Counted from the first letter of the stretch, positions 10,989 to 22,308 are shown. The stretch is DNA of 64,000 nucleotides from Heliocidaris erythrogramma (GCA_025617745.1 CM046870.1:2857285-2921284); one strand, 5' to 3'. Notes: generated by a model not told the origin, from the letters alone. Numbers and translations: made by a program.

Positions 10989-11098
10989 GCATAGTCGGAG
11001 ATTGGAAGAACTATTTCAGTGACGAGCAGAACAGACGATTTGATGAGCTGTACAAGAAGGAAATGACTGGGTCTGGACTCGAATTTCAATTCGAGTAG
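10989..11098 (+). CDS. Cytosolic sulfotransferase, last coding exon
   Basis: This exon completes the sulfotransferase. The split glycine codon begun at 6308 continues into GIVGDWKNYFSDEQNRRFDE, then LYKKEMTGSGLEFQFE and a TAG stop at 11096-11098. The joined RKGIVGDWKNYF is the signature PAPS-binding RKGxxGDWKxxF motif. The 110-nt coding length is close to that of the last coding exon of vertebrate SULT1 genes. The acceptor AG is at 10987-10988. No AATAAA was found immediately downstream, so the poly(A) site is unknown. The three exons together give about 128 residues, roughly the carboxyl-terminal 45% of a typical 290-300-residue enzyme. Confidence 0.93.
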
Positions 11099-11204
11099 TA
11101 TGGAAGACGGAGTATGTTCATAAAGTACATCGGTATAGACGACCAACTACTGTATACCTTAATCCCATATTAGGCTAATATATTTATTGTCCAGAAAAAA
11201 AAAA

Positions 11205-12097
11205 AAACCATCCAGGCGTGTAGTGGGGCAAGTTTTTGCTCTCACACTGACCCTCTGTTTTTTCGTCTTAAGTCCCTCAAGGTCAATCATATTAATTTCC
11301 TGCAAAAAGCTCTATTCATGTTTGAGTATAACTCCCACCTTTTACCCCCAGTATTTGCAACATTATTTCAATCGAACACACAAATTCACGCATATCCCAC
11401 CAGACAATAAAAAAATGTGCATTTATTTAACCCCAGGACTGCTCTTGCACATAATTCTATTAGGCACTCTGGCCCTGATGTATGGAATTCCTTCCTCCCG
11501 AAATAAAAAACGTGACTTTAATGTACTCTTTCAAGCGAGCAGGAAAAATATCACCTAATTAAGCAATATTCCCCACAATAATGATTTTGTAGTACACCCA
11601 TAATACCTTGTATAATTATGTAAATAGGACCCATGACTTGGCACATTTTCACCTCTTTGGGAGGCAGATATGATATTAGTTTACAAAACGAGTTTACCAC
11701 TTGCTGTTATGTTAATATCATGTCTGCCTCTCTAACCGGATGATAAACTCTGTATTGTTAATGCAGTTCTTATTTAAAATATTTGGAAAGGTACAATTGC
11801 CTCACTTTATCCTCCTCATCCCTATTTCTCTCTGTATCCTCTTCCCTTTCTCTCTCTCATTATTTTATCATTATATTTTATCTCAAAGGGCTTTCATGCT
11901 GTCAAGCCTCGGCTTATTATGAAAACCCTCTTGTTTGATTTCTCTTTCTATAATCCTACTGTTAGCCTTGTAGTTTAAGATATATTAATGTCATGATGTT
12001 CCATTGTATTGTATATCGCATAATTTGTATAACGTATGCATTCCATTATTTGATGAATTGAGAAATCAAGCAGAAATAAATAAATCAAATCAAATAT
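11205..12097 (+). mobile_element. LINE 3' remnant
   Basis: In shifting frames the stretch 11270-11550 reads as a decayed ORF2 tail. Segments resembling FLQKALFMFEYN, AYPTRQ and LFNPRTALAHNSIRHSGP are followed by a WNS-LP-EIK-like motif near 11480. This is the pattern found at the end of many non-LTR ORF2 proteins. The element ends in AAATAAATAAATCAAATCAA at about 12075. At least three frame changes show it is a pseudogene fragment. It begins about 100 bases after the sulfotransferase stop codon. Confidence 0.65.
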
Positions 12098-13170
12098 GTA
12101 CAATGAAATCTTGAAAATTTGATGAACATTCGCTTTCAGCTTTTAACGGGGGGGGGGGGGGGGGGGTATTGGATGGCGGGAATATGATATTTTAGCAGTA
12201 CTTAAATTTCAGTACCATTTTGTTATTATTGGTTAATCATTACCAAAGATCGTGTTAGTATCAAAGTCGTGGTCATACCTAGAAATGAGAGAATTGGCAT
12301 CACAGACCCCAAATCGTCTTTGTTAAAGATCGCGCGGAAAAATCGACGTTTTGTATATGTGCTTTCAAGATGTGTGCCATTTTATACGCAAATAATGTCC
12401 TCCCAAATTAAAATGATGTGGTGGACGTTTCAGTTTCAGTTTTAGTTTAGTTTTATTTCCACAAATCAATCAAAATACAAACCATATACTCTGAAATAAT
12501 TGAAATCGATTATATAATGCCAGAACAGATAATTACAATAATGAAAAAATCAGACAATAAAGAGAGTAATTTAAAGACTTACATTCATGTATAGTGGAGG
12601 GCCGAAAGTAAAGTTAGGCTTGTTGTATATAGGCCCCGGTTAATACATAATTTAGGCAGAAGAAAATAATGGTGTATTTGTATAGATCATCTGTTATTGA
12701 TTACCTCCATTTTAGAGTCATGAATAGTTATTTTGTAAGTCCACATCTGACATTTGAAATAATCTGCAGACTTCTGTCTTTACTATGAGGTGGATTTGTG
12801 CATGAATTTCTCTTTTGTCAACTCGAACTTTAGAACATTTAAAGATAAAGCTGAGCTCCTGTCATGCGATTATATTGTGAAAAAATGTCTCAGAGCAATT
12901 GGGAGAGGTTGATCATGTCTACATAAGAGTTGGTCCATAATTGTTGTTTGGAATCATCAAAATTACAAGAAATTGACTTGAATAATAAAATACACTCTTT
13001 CTTGAAGAGGGGGGGGGGGTGTTTTAATGGTAGCAGCAGTGTGTAGCTGTAGCAATTTCATAAAACGTCACTGTCGATTCCAGCATCTAAGAACAAACAG
13101 TTTAGATATGATGACGTAAAAGGTTGAACTGAAATAGCTGAGGTATAAAGTGGCACATAAAATCAACGTT
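12098..13170. other. Intergenic DNA; G-tracts and a possible antisense tail
   Basis: A G-run lies at 12148-12166, and a shorter one at about 13009-13018. The TTTCAGTTTTAGTTTAGTTT stretch near 12430 could be the reverse complement of a retroelement 3' tail. I see no exon or RNA gene. Confidence 0.4.
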
Positions 13171-13176
13171 GAGCAT

Positions 13177-15389
13177 GAGCTCCAAAGAAAACTTTATTTC
13201 ATTCTAAAAAGTTGTGGAAGAATCTGAAAGATTTAGGTTGTAAAAACAAACAAAAGAATGTTAAAGAGAATGTTATTAATATCCAAGGGGAGTTATGTCA
13301 TGATAATATGAGGATAACTGTGGCAGAAAAATTAGCTAGTAATCTGCCAGACAGCAACGCAAATGAATTTGGAACGGACAGTGTTAAATTACAAAAATTA
13401 TACGACACTAAGGGTGTGTCGAAAGGTTGTTTTCTTTTTTCTCCTGTCAAAGAAAAGTTTGTTTTAGATGAATTAAATAAGTTGAAAATATCAAAAAGTA
13501 CCGGGCTTGACTTGGTACCTGCCAGATTTTTGAAGGATGGAGCTAAATATTTGTATAAACCTTTAACTTACATTATTAACTTATCTATCTCAACTTCCAC
13601 CTTCCCTGATGAAATGAAAATTGCAAAAGTAACACCCCTTTATAAAAAGAAAGATAAAACTAATGTTAGCAATTACAGACCGATTAGCGTCTTAAGTATA
13701 GTCTCGAAGGTCCTAGAGAAATGTGTGTATGCCCAATTAGAGAACTACTTTCAAGAAAACAAAATAATTATACGAATTTCAATCTGGTTTTAGAAATGGT
13801 TATTCCACTGAAACTTGTCTTATTCACCTGTTAGATCTTGTCAGGAACGAAATTTCACAAGGACGTTTTGTCGGGATGGTTCTTCTTGACTTGCAAAAAG
13901 CCTTCGATACCGTTAACCATAATATACTGTTAAGTAAATTAGAAGTAATGGGTTTAAATTCTGCATGTGTGCAATGGTTTAGGTCTTACTTGACCAATCG
14001 TCATCAAGTTGTCGTGTCAAAATGTACTCTCCGATTCTATGCCCATAAGATGCGGAGTTCCCCAGGGGAGCATATTAGGTCCTATTCTTTTCATGTGCTA
14101 CATTAATGATATGTGTGTTTGTGTCAACGACAGTAAATTACTTTTATATGCGGATGATAGTGTGTTACTATATTCTGGTACTGATCCTAAGCTGATCGGG
14201 GAAAAACTTAGCTTAGAATTATCAAACTGTGTTAATTGGATGACAGCAAATAAGCTTAGCTTACATATTGGTAAAACCGAAAGTATTTTGTTTTGTTCGC
14301 GGGGTAGGCTGAAGTATACTGATGATTTCAATATAAGTTATAACAATCAACTCATTAAGAGACAGGATTCTGTGAAGTATTTAGGACTAAATATAGCTAG
14401 TGATCTTTCTTGCTCAAGTTTGGTTGACAGTATTGTCAAAAAAGCTAATGCTCGTCTAAAATTCTTGTATCGTTATCAAAATTGCATGAACTTAAAATCA
14501 AGACGCATTTTAAGTTTTTCCTTAATACAATGTTTATTTGATTATGCTAATGCGGCATGGTACTGCAGTCTAGGCAAGGTGGATCAAAACAAGTTAAAAA
14601 TAATTCAAAATAAGATTGTAAGATTTATCAATCACTTACCACCAAGAACACACATTGGGAAGAGTGAACTTGAAACAGCTGGTCTTCTTCATGTAAACCT
14701 TAGATCACAACAACTTTTAATTCACCATGTACATAAGATTTTTTACTCTAATGCAGATCACTATATTTCAAATAATTTTACTCGCTCTTCAAGTGTTCAT
14801 GGGCATGACACTAGAAATAGTCAGTTTAATTTCGTAGTGCCTAAGCGGAAAGGTAAAATTGGAAATTCCTTTTATTTTAACGGTATTCTTTTCTGGAATT
14901 CCCTCCCAAATCATGTTAAGTCAGTTAAGAATTTTTTACATTTTAAAAGGGTATTGAAGCATCATCTGAAAAATGTGTGTACTCCATAATTATATTTCTC
15001 CTCTCCTTTTTGTAGCTCAGATGTTTTTTTCCTATATTATATGACTTATGTAACCAACGTTTATTATCGATAGTTTCATTATGATTTTCTGTATATAGTT
15101 TTTTCCGTTGAGTTAGTCTTGTTTTCACATTTATATAATCTTCGCCTACTTTATAAAAATGTTATTATGTTTTATTTTGCTACTTTAGTACATTCTTATT
15201 ACTTGTCGTACATGTACGATAGTCTTGTAGCCGTACTAATGTGTTTTCTTAGTGTATTTTTAAATCAGTTATTTAGGTATAAGGACCCCATTGGAAATAA
15301 GCCATTTCGGCTTTCATGGGCTATCCTGTCATGGTACCTGGTTATGTTTGTATTGCAATATACCTGACGAATAAAATCAAATCAAATCA
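13177..15389 (+). pseudogene. Non-LTR retrotransposon reverse transcriptase, 5'-truncated
   Basis: The element copies its RNA by target-primed reverse transcription. Visible motifs include SKSTGLDLVPARFLKD and NYRPISVLSIVSKVLEK (13440-13740), LLDLQKAFDTVNHNIL (about 13882-13930), GVPQGSILGPILF (about 14053) and the catalytic YADD (about 14149). The C-terminal LFWNSLPNHVKSVKNFLHF ends in a stop at 14987-14989. A 3' UTR of about 380 bp ends in an AAATC-type tail. Two frameshifts, near 13770 and near 14020, break the frame. The endonuclease is missing, so the copy is 5'-truncated. The motifs fit the Jockey/CR1-like superfamily; the exact clade is uncertain. Confidence 0.88.
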
Positions 15390-15810
15390 TTCATCAAATA
15401 GAACATAAATTGTATCTGATTGATATATGAAAGCACCAATAACAATAGTTAAACAAATACCTGTAATTCTAAAGCATGTCCTTAAATTAAAAGTGTACTG
15501 TTAAACGGGCAAATTGGAACTAATGGGAAGAGTGCAAGGGCTTTTTGACACAAGTGTATTTTTTTAAAATCTGCAATTGCGATGCACACTTTTTCCGTTT
15601 CTTTTATTCGTGATAAACTAACACTGAGAAAGGTCTACCTAATTACTGGAAAGAAAAGTGGTATCTGGGAGGGTTTCAAGGTCTATTCAACAGTGCTCCC
15701 ATTCATCCTTTATATGGTAAAAATAAATATTTTTACAGTGTACTTTATTTCTGCAAATCTTTCTGTCAGTGACTTAAATAAATAAGTTTGTAAAATCAGC
15801 ACTGATTTTC

Positions 15811-15990
15811 TTATTTACTATATAAATCTATATACCTACCTATTATGCTAGTCACTTGACTACGCAAACCCGCTCGAGAACTTAACACAAATGAGTCACA
15901 ATATTGTGCGCACCCCCGTAATCCTATTGTTCTCCCCTTCGCCACTCATGCGCGGCAACACGCAACGGCCATCTTCCTCTTTTGCGAGCA
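15811..15990. repeat. DIRS inverted terminal repeat (3' end of element)
   Basis: The stretch from ATACCTACCTATTATGCTAG through CATGCGCGGCAACACGCAAC and the CCATCTTCCTCTT word is the inverted counterpart of 20431-20612, with few mismatches and one small indel near 15855. Confidence 0.9.
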
Positions 15991-16040
15991 ACCCCAAGTA
16001 GAAACATGTTGCTTGCAAAGTGAGGGGAAGGAGGGAGGGT

Positions 16041-16118
16041 CATAGGTAGGTATAGAAAATCAGTGCTGATTTTACAAATTTACTGCAATAAATCATATAT
16101 ACCTACCTATTATGCTAG
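16041..16118. repeat. DIRS internal complementary region
   Basis: The first half (CATAGGTAGGTATAGAAAAT to about 16078) is complementary to the outer edge of the element at 15786-15835. The second half (TTTACTGCAATAAATCATAT onwards) matches the complement of the other outer edge at about 20575-20612. This junction-like copy of both ends is what DIRS elements are thought to use as a template to complete a circular intermediate. Confidence 0.85.
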
Positions 16119-16173
16119 ACTAGCGCCCATTCAAAGACCGGGTGGCATGTTTTAAGAGAAGAAGGGAACAGGA

Positions 16174-16988
16174 TTACAAAGAAGACACAGCGGCCTCCAA
16201 GGTAGCTGACGCAAAAATAGCCTCACCTGCAGGGACATCCCTAAGGTAGCAAGAAATGAAGGAATTGGGCGAACGCCAATAGGCAGCCTTCAAAATATCA
16301 TTAAGCGCCACACCTTGAAACAGAGCCCAAGAAGTGCTGACACTACGAGTGTCATGAGCATGGGGCTTACTATCTGACATACCAGGAAGAGCGTCTTAAC
16401 CGTAAGATGGTGAAGCGAAGCTTCACCTAACGGCTCAAAAGGAGGCTTGGCTAGGGCTTCTAAGACCCTAGGCAAACTCCAAGACGGGACTAACTTAGAA
16501 CGAGGAGGACGTTTCAGAAAGAAAGACCGAATCAAACCACTCAACAGCGGGGAATTAGAAATCCCCGAACCATCTGAAAACCCCGAATGAATGGCACCGA
16601 TCGCAGACCGGTAGCCTCGGATAGTAGAGATGGACCTCCCTTTGTCAAATAGCGAGATTAGAAAATCCGCGATTGAACCAATAGGAGCCTTAGACGGGGT
16701 TTGATCCCGCTCTTTACACCATAGGAAAAAGACTGAAAGACGGGAATTATAAATTTCCCTAGTAGAGACTCTACGACTGGACATTAAAAAGTCAGCGGCC
16801 CTTTCAGAGAGACCCGACTGTCTTGCAGATTCCCCGACAGGGGCCAAGCAGTCAAATGAAGGGACGCCGGACTGTGGTGAAGAATCCCCGAGAGGGGTTG
16901 CAACACCAGATCCGCTCTTAGCGGAAGAAGGAACGGTTGAGCCACCAGAAGGCTCATTACCTCCGGGAACCAAATCCTCCTGGGCCAA
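16174..16988 (-). pseudogene. DIRS tyrosine recombinase, internally deleted
   Basis: The amino-terminal part (16400-16988) has a SAM-like core-binding region with RRVSTREIYNSRLSVFFLWC and ISTIRGYRSAIGAIHSG. The carboxyl part (16174-16380) has HAHDTRSVSTSWALFQGVAL, containing the HxxR box, and FISCYL with the likely nucleophilic tyrosine. Between them, near 16385-16400, the frame changes. The stretch that should carry the first catalytic arginine (normally about 90-100 residues) is absent. The recombinase is therefore inactive as written. The 5' part overlaps the end of the polymerase-methyltransferase region. Confidence 0.85.
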
Positions 16989-17235
16989 AAAGGAGCTATT
17001 ACAAGCACCCGAGCCCGATCTTCCCTGATCTTCCGCAAGACTCGCGGAATCAGCTGGAAGGGAGGGAAGGAGATTCTCCCAACTGAGAGAGAAAGCATCC
17101 AGAGCTTAAGCTCCCCGGTCGCGAACACGGGAGCAGTATTTCGGAAGTTGGTGGTTCAGGGCTGACGCAAACAGGTCCACTTCCAGTGGGCCCGAATGCG
17201 GCAAAATACCAAACGAGCCTCGTCTAACAAACGAT
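16784..17235 (-). pseudogene. DIRS RNase H/methyltransferase-like remnant
   Basis: One frame reads GPLEVDLFASALNHQLP, followed in a shifted frame by FPPFQLIPRVLRKI and VLVIAPFWPRRIWFPE. These are characteristic of the segment downstream of RT in DIRS pol, where a Dam-like methyltransferase domain is described. The LDD motif is followed by only about 20 residues before GPLEVDLF, so most of the RNase H has been deleted. At least one frameshift lies near 17110. Confidence 0.75.
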
Positions 17236-17236
17236 C

Positions 17237-18115
17237 GGAGGAGACAGTCGTCCAGGTAGCAAAATAGTCGAAGGCCGCGGCGCCTCGGCGAGGCTGCCAG
17301 GACGGCTACAACCTGTGTAAAAAACCCCGAGGGGCTGGGCGCAGCCCGAAGGGAAGAGCGCGAAAGCGAAAAGTCTCTGAGAGGAAGGAAAACCCCAGAA
17401 GATCGCGCGAAGCGCGATGAATGGGAATATGGAAATACGCATCTTTGAGATCTATCGAGATCGCGTAGTCCTTCCTCTTGATCAACGGGAGAATGGAGGC
17501 GAGAGTCTCCATTCGAAAATGCACTGAAGGAATGAATTTGTTTATTCTTTTCAAATTCAGTATCAAACGAAGTTTTCCCGAGCGCTTGGGAATAACGAAG
17601 ATCGGAGAAAGGGAAAGAGACGGCCGGTCTCTTACCCTTTCTATAGCCCTCTTTTTCAACAGAGATTTGATCTCCGTTGAGGCATGAGAACGAGCCAGGG
17701 CAGACATGGGAGGTGAACGAGATCTTATAGCCCCTCCGGGGAGCGAGGCGGATAGATCTATGAAGAATCCGTCTCGCACTACGGAGAGCACGAATGCGTC
17801 CCCGGAGATGGCCTCCCAAGCCGGGAGAAAAGAACGAAGTCGGCCACCTACCATGTCGGATTGAACAAGCGCTCGGGGAAGACCATCAAAGCCTAGGCTT
17901 AGCCTTGTGCGAAGCCGTCGCCTTGCCACGCAGGGAGCCACGAGTACCTTTCGAAGAGCCTCTGCCACGCCCCCTCTCCCACGAGAAGGAACTGGCTGAA
18001 GCTCAGCAGGCAGGCCCCCAGAAACACGACTGTGTTGTCCCGAAGTGGGAACAACAGGCCTCCGACGGGCAGAGGCCCGCGTCGGCTTAAAGGGAGCGCG
18101 AAACTGCATAGTCAT
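17237..18115 (-). pseudogene. DIRS reverse transcriptase
   Basis: Ordered RT motifs are present: SPIFVIPKRSGKLRLILNLK, AISIDLKDAYFHIPIH (motif A aspartate) and FRFRALPFGLRPAP. After a frameshift near 17330, LFCYLDD follows with the catalytic Asp pair at about 17245-17262. The sequence resembles DIRS RT rather than LINE or LTR types. The ORF start at 18115 overlaps the gag-like end, as expected for a compact retroelement. Confidence 0.87.
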
Positions 18116-20038
18116 CTCAGAGACCTGCTTCCGCGCATCAATCTCTCTCTGAAAAACCGTAGCGAATTGACCACCAAAAAGCGAACGTCCCGAAGAAGCG
18201 GCGCAATGTCAGACTCCTTAACCCCAAGGGCAGAGAGAGCCAAGACCCTGCGACGGTACGTAACCGAAGCAGCTGCACTGGAAAGTTGTGACCACTGCAA
18301 ACTAAAAAGAGTGAGCAGCAGGTCATCAATAACCAGCTTGTCACCATCAGTGACATTCAACTCCTCCGCCCTGGACCTGAGGTCGGAGAGAAAACCTTGA
18401 AAAGCAGCCAAGCGCATACCTGCTCTGACTTGGCTTTCAACACTGCTCCAACGCCTATCCTCAGACTTAAAAGAGACAGAGGTAAGCGGATTGGTCGCAC
18501 GCATACGTCGACCCACCGCTAAAATCTCCGGAGAGAGAGACTTAGCCCTGAAAAAGCTGTCTTGATCTTGGGAATCAAAGGCAAAGGCCTTACCCCTAAC
18601 CGCAACAGGGCGCTTAACAAGGAGCGCTGATTCAATGCGGTCATGCGGTCAGCGCGGGCTGACTGAAATTCAGGAAGATATTTGGACAACAAAGCAATCG
18701 CCTCTACCCCACAAAGGGAGAGCGACTGAGGCTCTGCCTGCTCAAACGATGCCGATTCAGAAACCGAAGCTTGAGAAGCCGCATCCAAATCTGGTTCCGC
18801 CTGAATTGATTGGGACAATGGTCCGCAAACAAAAGACGAAACAGGCGGACACTCCCATGGACCACTATAGGTCTCCTCGCCCGGCGGAGCCCCGAGGGCT
18901 GCGGGAATAGGAGGCGCAAGAGATCCCGTCTCAGACAATGAAGAATCAATCATAAAAGGTTGATTATTCTCAATGTCAGACCCCAGAAGAGGGACAGAAG
19001 CAGGGGTTGTGGTATCTGGTAAGAGAGACCAACCCTGACTTTGGGAAAAAACCCGCATCATGCTGAGCATCTCAGATTGAGAGGGGTCAGACGGGCAAGA
19101 GGCAGGCAAAGCCTTGCCTCTTTTAGACCCTTTCTTAGGCTTCCTTTTAGCTGGCTCAACAGGAGCCGAAGCCGAGACCCGCGCCTTAGAGCGTCTGACA
19201 GATTTCGGACGGTTCTCCGAAGCCGCTTCGGAAACACGAACCGAACCCTCCACTGAGGGATGCCCGCCTCCCTCTACGGGAGAAGTGCGCTGAGGGTATG
19301 TACCCAAAGTCGCGCACAAATTACCCATACTGGCTGAACAAGAAGATGCAACAGCCATGGGCCGGGCGCTTGAGGCACCCAGTGCGAGGGCAGACCGGGA
19401 GGAGGTCCCAGTATTCGCCCACCGACTACTAATAGTATGTGAGCTCGCCATTGCGAGGTCAGACCGGAAGTAATCGCGCACTCAGGTGACCGCACCTGTT
19501 GCTCCGTAGAGCGCCCATAATTGTTGGCTCGAGCCTTCCCATCAGCTGGCAATATAGACAGCCCGGGCAGTACTCGCTCCCCCACTTGGCATCGGCCGGG
19601 GGCTAGGGTTTGAGAACCCAGACCAACATGGACGGTGCCCGTGAGCTGCCCTGCAGTAGTGGCACGCGTCTCCCCTAGCGGATTTATGCGAGTCATCGCT
19701 ACCGTGCGGGAAACAGACGTCCCCCCTTCTGGTCTCAGCGACCGGGGGATTGGATTTGTAATATCCAAACCACTAGAGCTTGACGCCACCCACCCCGAAG
19801 CCACGGGCTCCGGAGCTGACGTCCCAAACTCAACTAACGCCACCCGCCCCGAAGCCGCATGCTCCGAGGCTGGCAAACCCTGCAGGGAAACACCACTGGG
19901 CAACTTACCTGCAGCCCTCCTCCCTCCCCCATGTACGAAAGTACTCGGGAGAGTTCTGGAGGGCCGAGTCATCTTGCTAGACGACTCTTCGGAAGAAGCA
20001 GGTCTCCGCGACCTAGCAGCTTCTTCTTCCAAACTCAT
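18112..20038 (-). pseudogene. DIRS gag-like ORF, two frameshifts
   Basis: The frame starts at ATG 20038 (MSLEEEAARSRRPASSEE) and is rich in Ser, Pro, Ala and charged residues, like DIRS ORF1 proteins. A shift near 19470 moves it to a second frame with a basic patch (KRKPKKGSKRGKA). Another shift near 18595 moves it to a third frame (RRMRATNPLTSVSFKS onward, 18112-18516). The last part is predicted mostly helical. No zinc knuckle was found. Function as a nucleocapsid-like protein is inferred from position only. Confidence 0.7.
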
Positions 20039-20430
20039 AATGCTGCAATAAAACAGACAATAAAGTATGCAAAAATATGAAATACTTTAAAAGAGTGCAG
20101 GTAATACTAAATTTGGGGATACTTACAATTTAGATGAAAAACCGTAAAAAAAAACAAACACCGAACCGAAAACGGATCGGGTCAAACGGAAACACCAGCA
20201 AGACACACAGAAATAACTACGTGGGGCTGGCAGTGAAAATGAAAATAACTTGCCTGGAAAGGAATCAAAAATATCCCTTGCAATCGGCAAGAGTGACATA
20301 AAAACACAAGAGTACTATAATCTTAGACGAAAATAAGTACAGAAAAGTGCTTTAAAGAGCGAGAAAGCGCGCTGTAAAGATACAAAAAGACCTGATTTCA
20401 GGAGCGCCGTGACTCGACATCCTAACTCGA

Positions 20431-20612
20431 CGCGGGCGAGCAAGAAAGAGGAAGATGGCCGTTGCGTGTTGCCGCGCATGAGTGGCGAAGGGGAGAACAA
20501 TAGGATTACGGGGGGTGCGCACATTATTGTGACTCATTTGTGTTAAGTTCTCGAACGGGCTTGCGTAGTGACTAGCATAATAGGTAGGTATATATGATTT
20601 ATTGCAGTAAAT
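20431..20612. repeat. DIRS inverted terminal repeat (5' end of element)
   Basis: This is the inverted partner of 15811-15990. It ends in the ATTTATTGCAGTAAA word, also found complemented in the internal region at 16079. Transcription of the element should start here on the - strand; no TATA assignment is attempted. Confidence 0.9.
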
Positions 20613-20668
20613 TGAATCAGATCGAGTCGTGCTTGATTGGTTATTCATTTGCTTTTGTCTGTTTGTTG

Positions 20669-20942
20669 TCAATAGGCCATTTTCGTAACGTTTCAAATTT
20701 ATACACGTTTGCCTAGTGATAAGCTGTTACATTCTTTTTCAATAGTCAGAATGGCAATGTCAGGCTGGACAAACATTTTGGCTTGCCTAACCTAGCCACA
20801 CTTCATGTATGCTATGTGCATTCTGACTATTGAAATAAAATAACCAGTAACAGGTGCCAGGTGGATGTAATAGTTCATTACAAGGGGTTTGACAAAGAGG
20901 TAAGCATTAACTTTGATTGCATTACGAAAATGGTCTATTAAT
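20669..20942. repeat. Small palindromic element
   Basis: TCAATAGGCCATTTTCGTAA at the left end is inverted at 20928-20942 (TTACGAAAATGGTCTATTAA). Inside, TTCAATAGTCAGAATG (about 20739) pairs with CATTCTGACTATTGAA (about 20819). It is about 275 bp with no coding sequence, and behaves like a MITE. Confidence 0.7.
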
Positions 20943-21138
20943 GGTGCACACTCTAAAATGAAATGAGCGATTTTAACCATGTTTATAATAGAAAAATTAA
21001 ATGTGTACTCTAAATTCTAAACGATTGATATTTACCTGAGAATCAATGACCATGATGACTGAAACTGTTGACTGATAATGGTATTCATAATTCATTTAGT
21101 AGAAAGAGAAATATCGAAAACGGAAGAAGAGAATAAAG

Positions 21139-21170
21139 GGCGAGAGAGAGAGAGGGAGAGAGAGAGAAAT
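21139..21170. repeat. GA microsatellite
   Basis: A short (GA)n run interrupted by GGGA. The stretch from 20943 to 21340 otherwise shows nothing recognisable. Confidence 0.85.
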
Positions 21171-21341
21171 ATAATAACTAAACTCTCTTATTGTTTAATT
21201 TTCCGCAATTTTTTTCTTCTGTTCCTTCGATATTTCTGTCTTCATCAAAATATACATCTAAGGTGTGAGATTTTGACAAGACTGTTTAAAAAAACTGAAA
21301 TGTAGTCATCCAAAAACAGAGTCGGTGGAACTTTGGGCTAG

Positions 21342-21415
21342 GACAATGGAAGTTGGGGGGGGGGGGGCACGTTTTGTCCTCCAGGCAAAAGGTGCACCCC
21401 TCCACTTCCATTGTC
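21342..21415. repeat. Hairpin with G13 tract
   Basis: GACAATGGAAGTTGGGG (from 21342) pairs with CCCCTCCACTTCCATTGTC (to 21415). A run of 13 G lies at 21355-21367 and GTGCACCCC on the other side. It is a compact inverted repeat, probably a small MITE. Confidence 0.7.
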
Positions 21416-21779
21416 AGAGCCCGATATTCCGCCGCCTCTGTACAAGAAGACACAGCATGAAACGGTATTATCGGAAAGCAAGTTTTCCCTTTGTTGCCTG
21501 GCAAACTAGGCAAACTATCATATTCAACGAGATTACTTTTTAAATAGTATTAAGTAATCCATTTACCATTATATATAGCTGTACAGTTGTGGTGGCAAAG
21601 AGGAAATTGGAAAGAAACTTGTGAAAATGTAGTCTCATGTTGTTCTCCTTGTATCAAAATATGTTTATGATAGATCATTTGGTATTCCATCTACAGTATG
21701 ATTTCCAGAGAAGTTAAGTGTAAATATAATGTAAGGAACGCTACATCACTGCCCTACGATAGGTTTTTTTCCACCACCA

Positions 21780-22245
21780 CGGCTCTCTGCACAACAATCT
21801 TGTGCTTGCGCCCCGGTGGAGCCATTTAGGGACCGCATGACCGTTACCAAAATCGCGGGAAAAGGGGTCAATTTCAAGGAACGTCCGCGGACAGAATATT
21901 CCTCGAAATAGGGGTCAAGAAAAGGGAAGAAAACCCGGGAAGAAAAATCCCGGAGCCGAGTCGCTAGCTGCGGGCCTGCCGGGGAGGGCACGCTCATCAT
22001 TTAGAAAAAAAATCCCATCATTGCCGTCACTCAGCAAGTTGGCGGACGTGAAGGTAATTTTTTCCCAAAACTCTATGTCTGGAAAGGGCTCGATCGCTCG
22101 CTGCAAGCTGATTGGCCAAAGGCAGCATGACGCCACTGGCAGCTCGCCAGCGCCATCTTGTTTCCCTCCAAACATTTCTGGAACGCCGCTGCATTAACTT
22201 TGTTTGTAATATTTGACCAAATTTGAAGAACTGAGAGTAGTTCAA
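21780..22245 (+). promoter_or_regulatory. CpG-rich promoter-like region upstream of the THAP start
   Basis: The region is clearly richer in CG dinucleotides (AATCGCGGG, CGTCCGCGGAC, CCCGGGAAG) than its flanks. It contains CGCCATCTTG at about 22151, a match to the YY1 consensus often found at transcription starts. It ends at an ATG that opens a THAP domain. Promoter function is inferred; no TATA box is obvious. Confidence 0.4.
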
Positions 22246-22308
22246 GATGCCGTCTTGCGCTGCAGTCAACTGCACAAATCGTGATGTTCGTGAAAGTCGT
22301 GTGTCTGT
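22246..22308 (+). CDS. THAP-domain protein, amino-terminal exon (partial)
   Basis: ATG at 22246 opens MPSCAAVNCTNRDVRESRVS. The initiator Met a few residues before CxxxxC, followed by NR, is the standard start of the THAP zinc finger (C2CH), a sequence-specific DNA-binding domain found in host transcription factors and P-element-type transposases. The next family residues (FHxFP) are not present; the frame reaches a stop at about 22320. Either the exon ends near 22305, with the rest removed as an intron, or the gene is broken by the adjacent Ty3/Gypsy element, whose pol ends at about 22368 on the opposite strand. No continuing exon was found in the window. Confidence 0.5.

Larger units (their letters stand above)
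15786..20612 (-). mobile_element. DIRS-like tyrosine-recombinase retroelement, internally deleted
   Basis: The unit has gag-like, reverse transcriptase, methyltransferase-like and tyrosine recombinase segments in that order on the - strand. Inverted terminal repeats flank them (15811-15990 and 20431-20612). An internal complementary region (16041-16118) lies between the recombinase and the 3' repeat. That arrangement is the hallmark of the DIRS1 group, which integrates through a circular intermediate using its recombinase instead of an integrase. Several frameshifts and at least two internal deletions make this copy defective. Base composition is more GC-rich than the surroundings. Confidence 0.9.

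Noticed and set aside
17478..18400. Plus-strand frames inside the DIRS element
   Set aside because: They are shadows of the - strand RT and gag frames, which carry the recognisable motifs.
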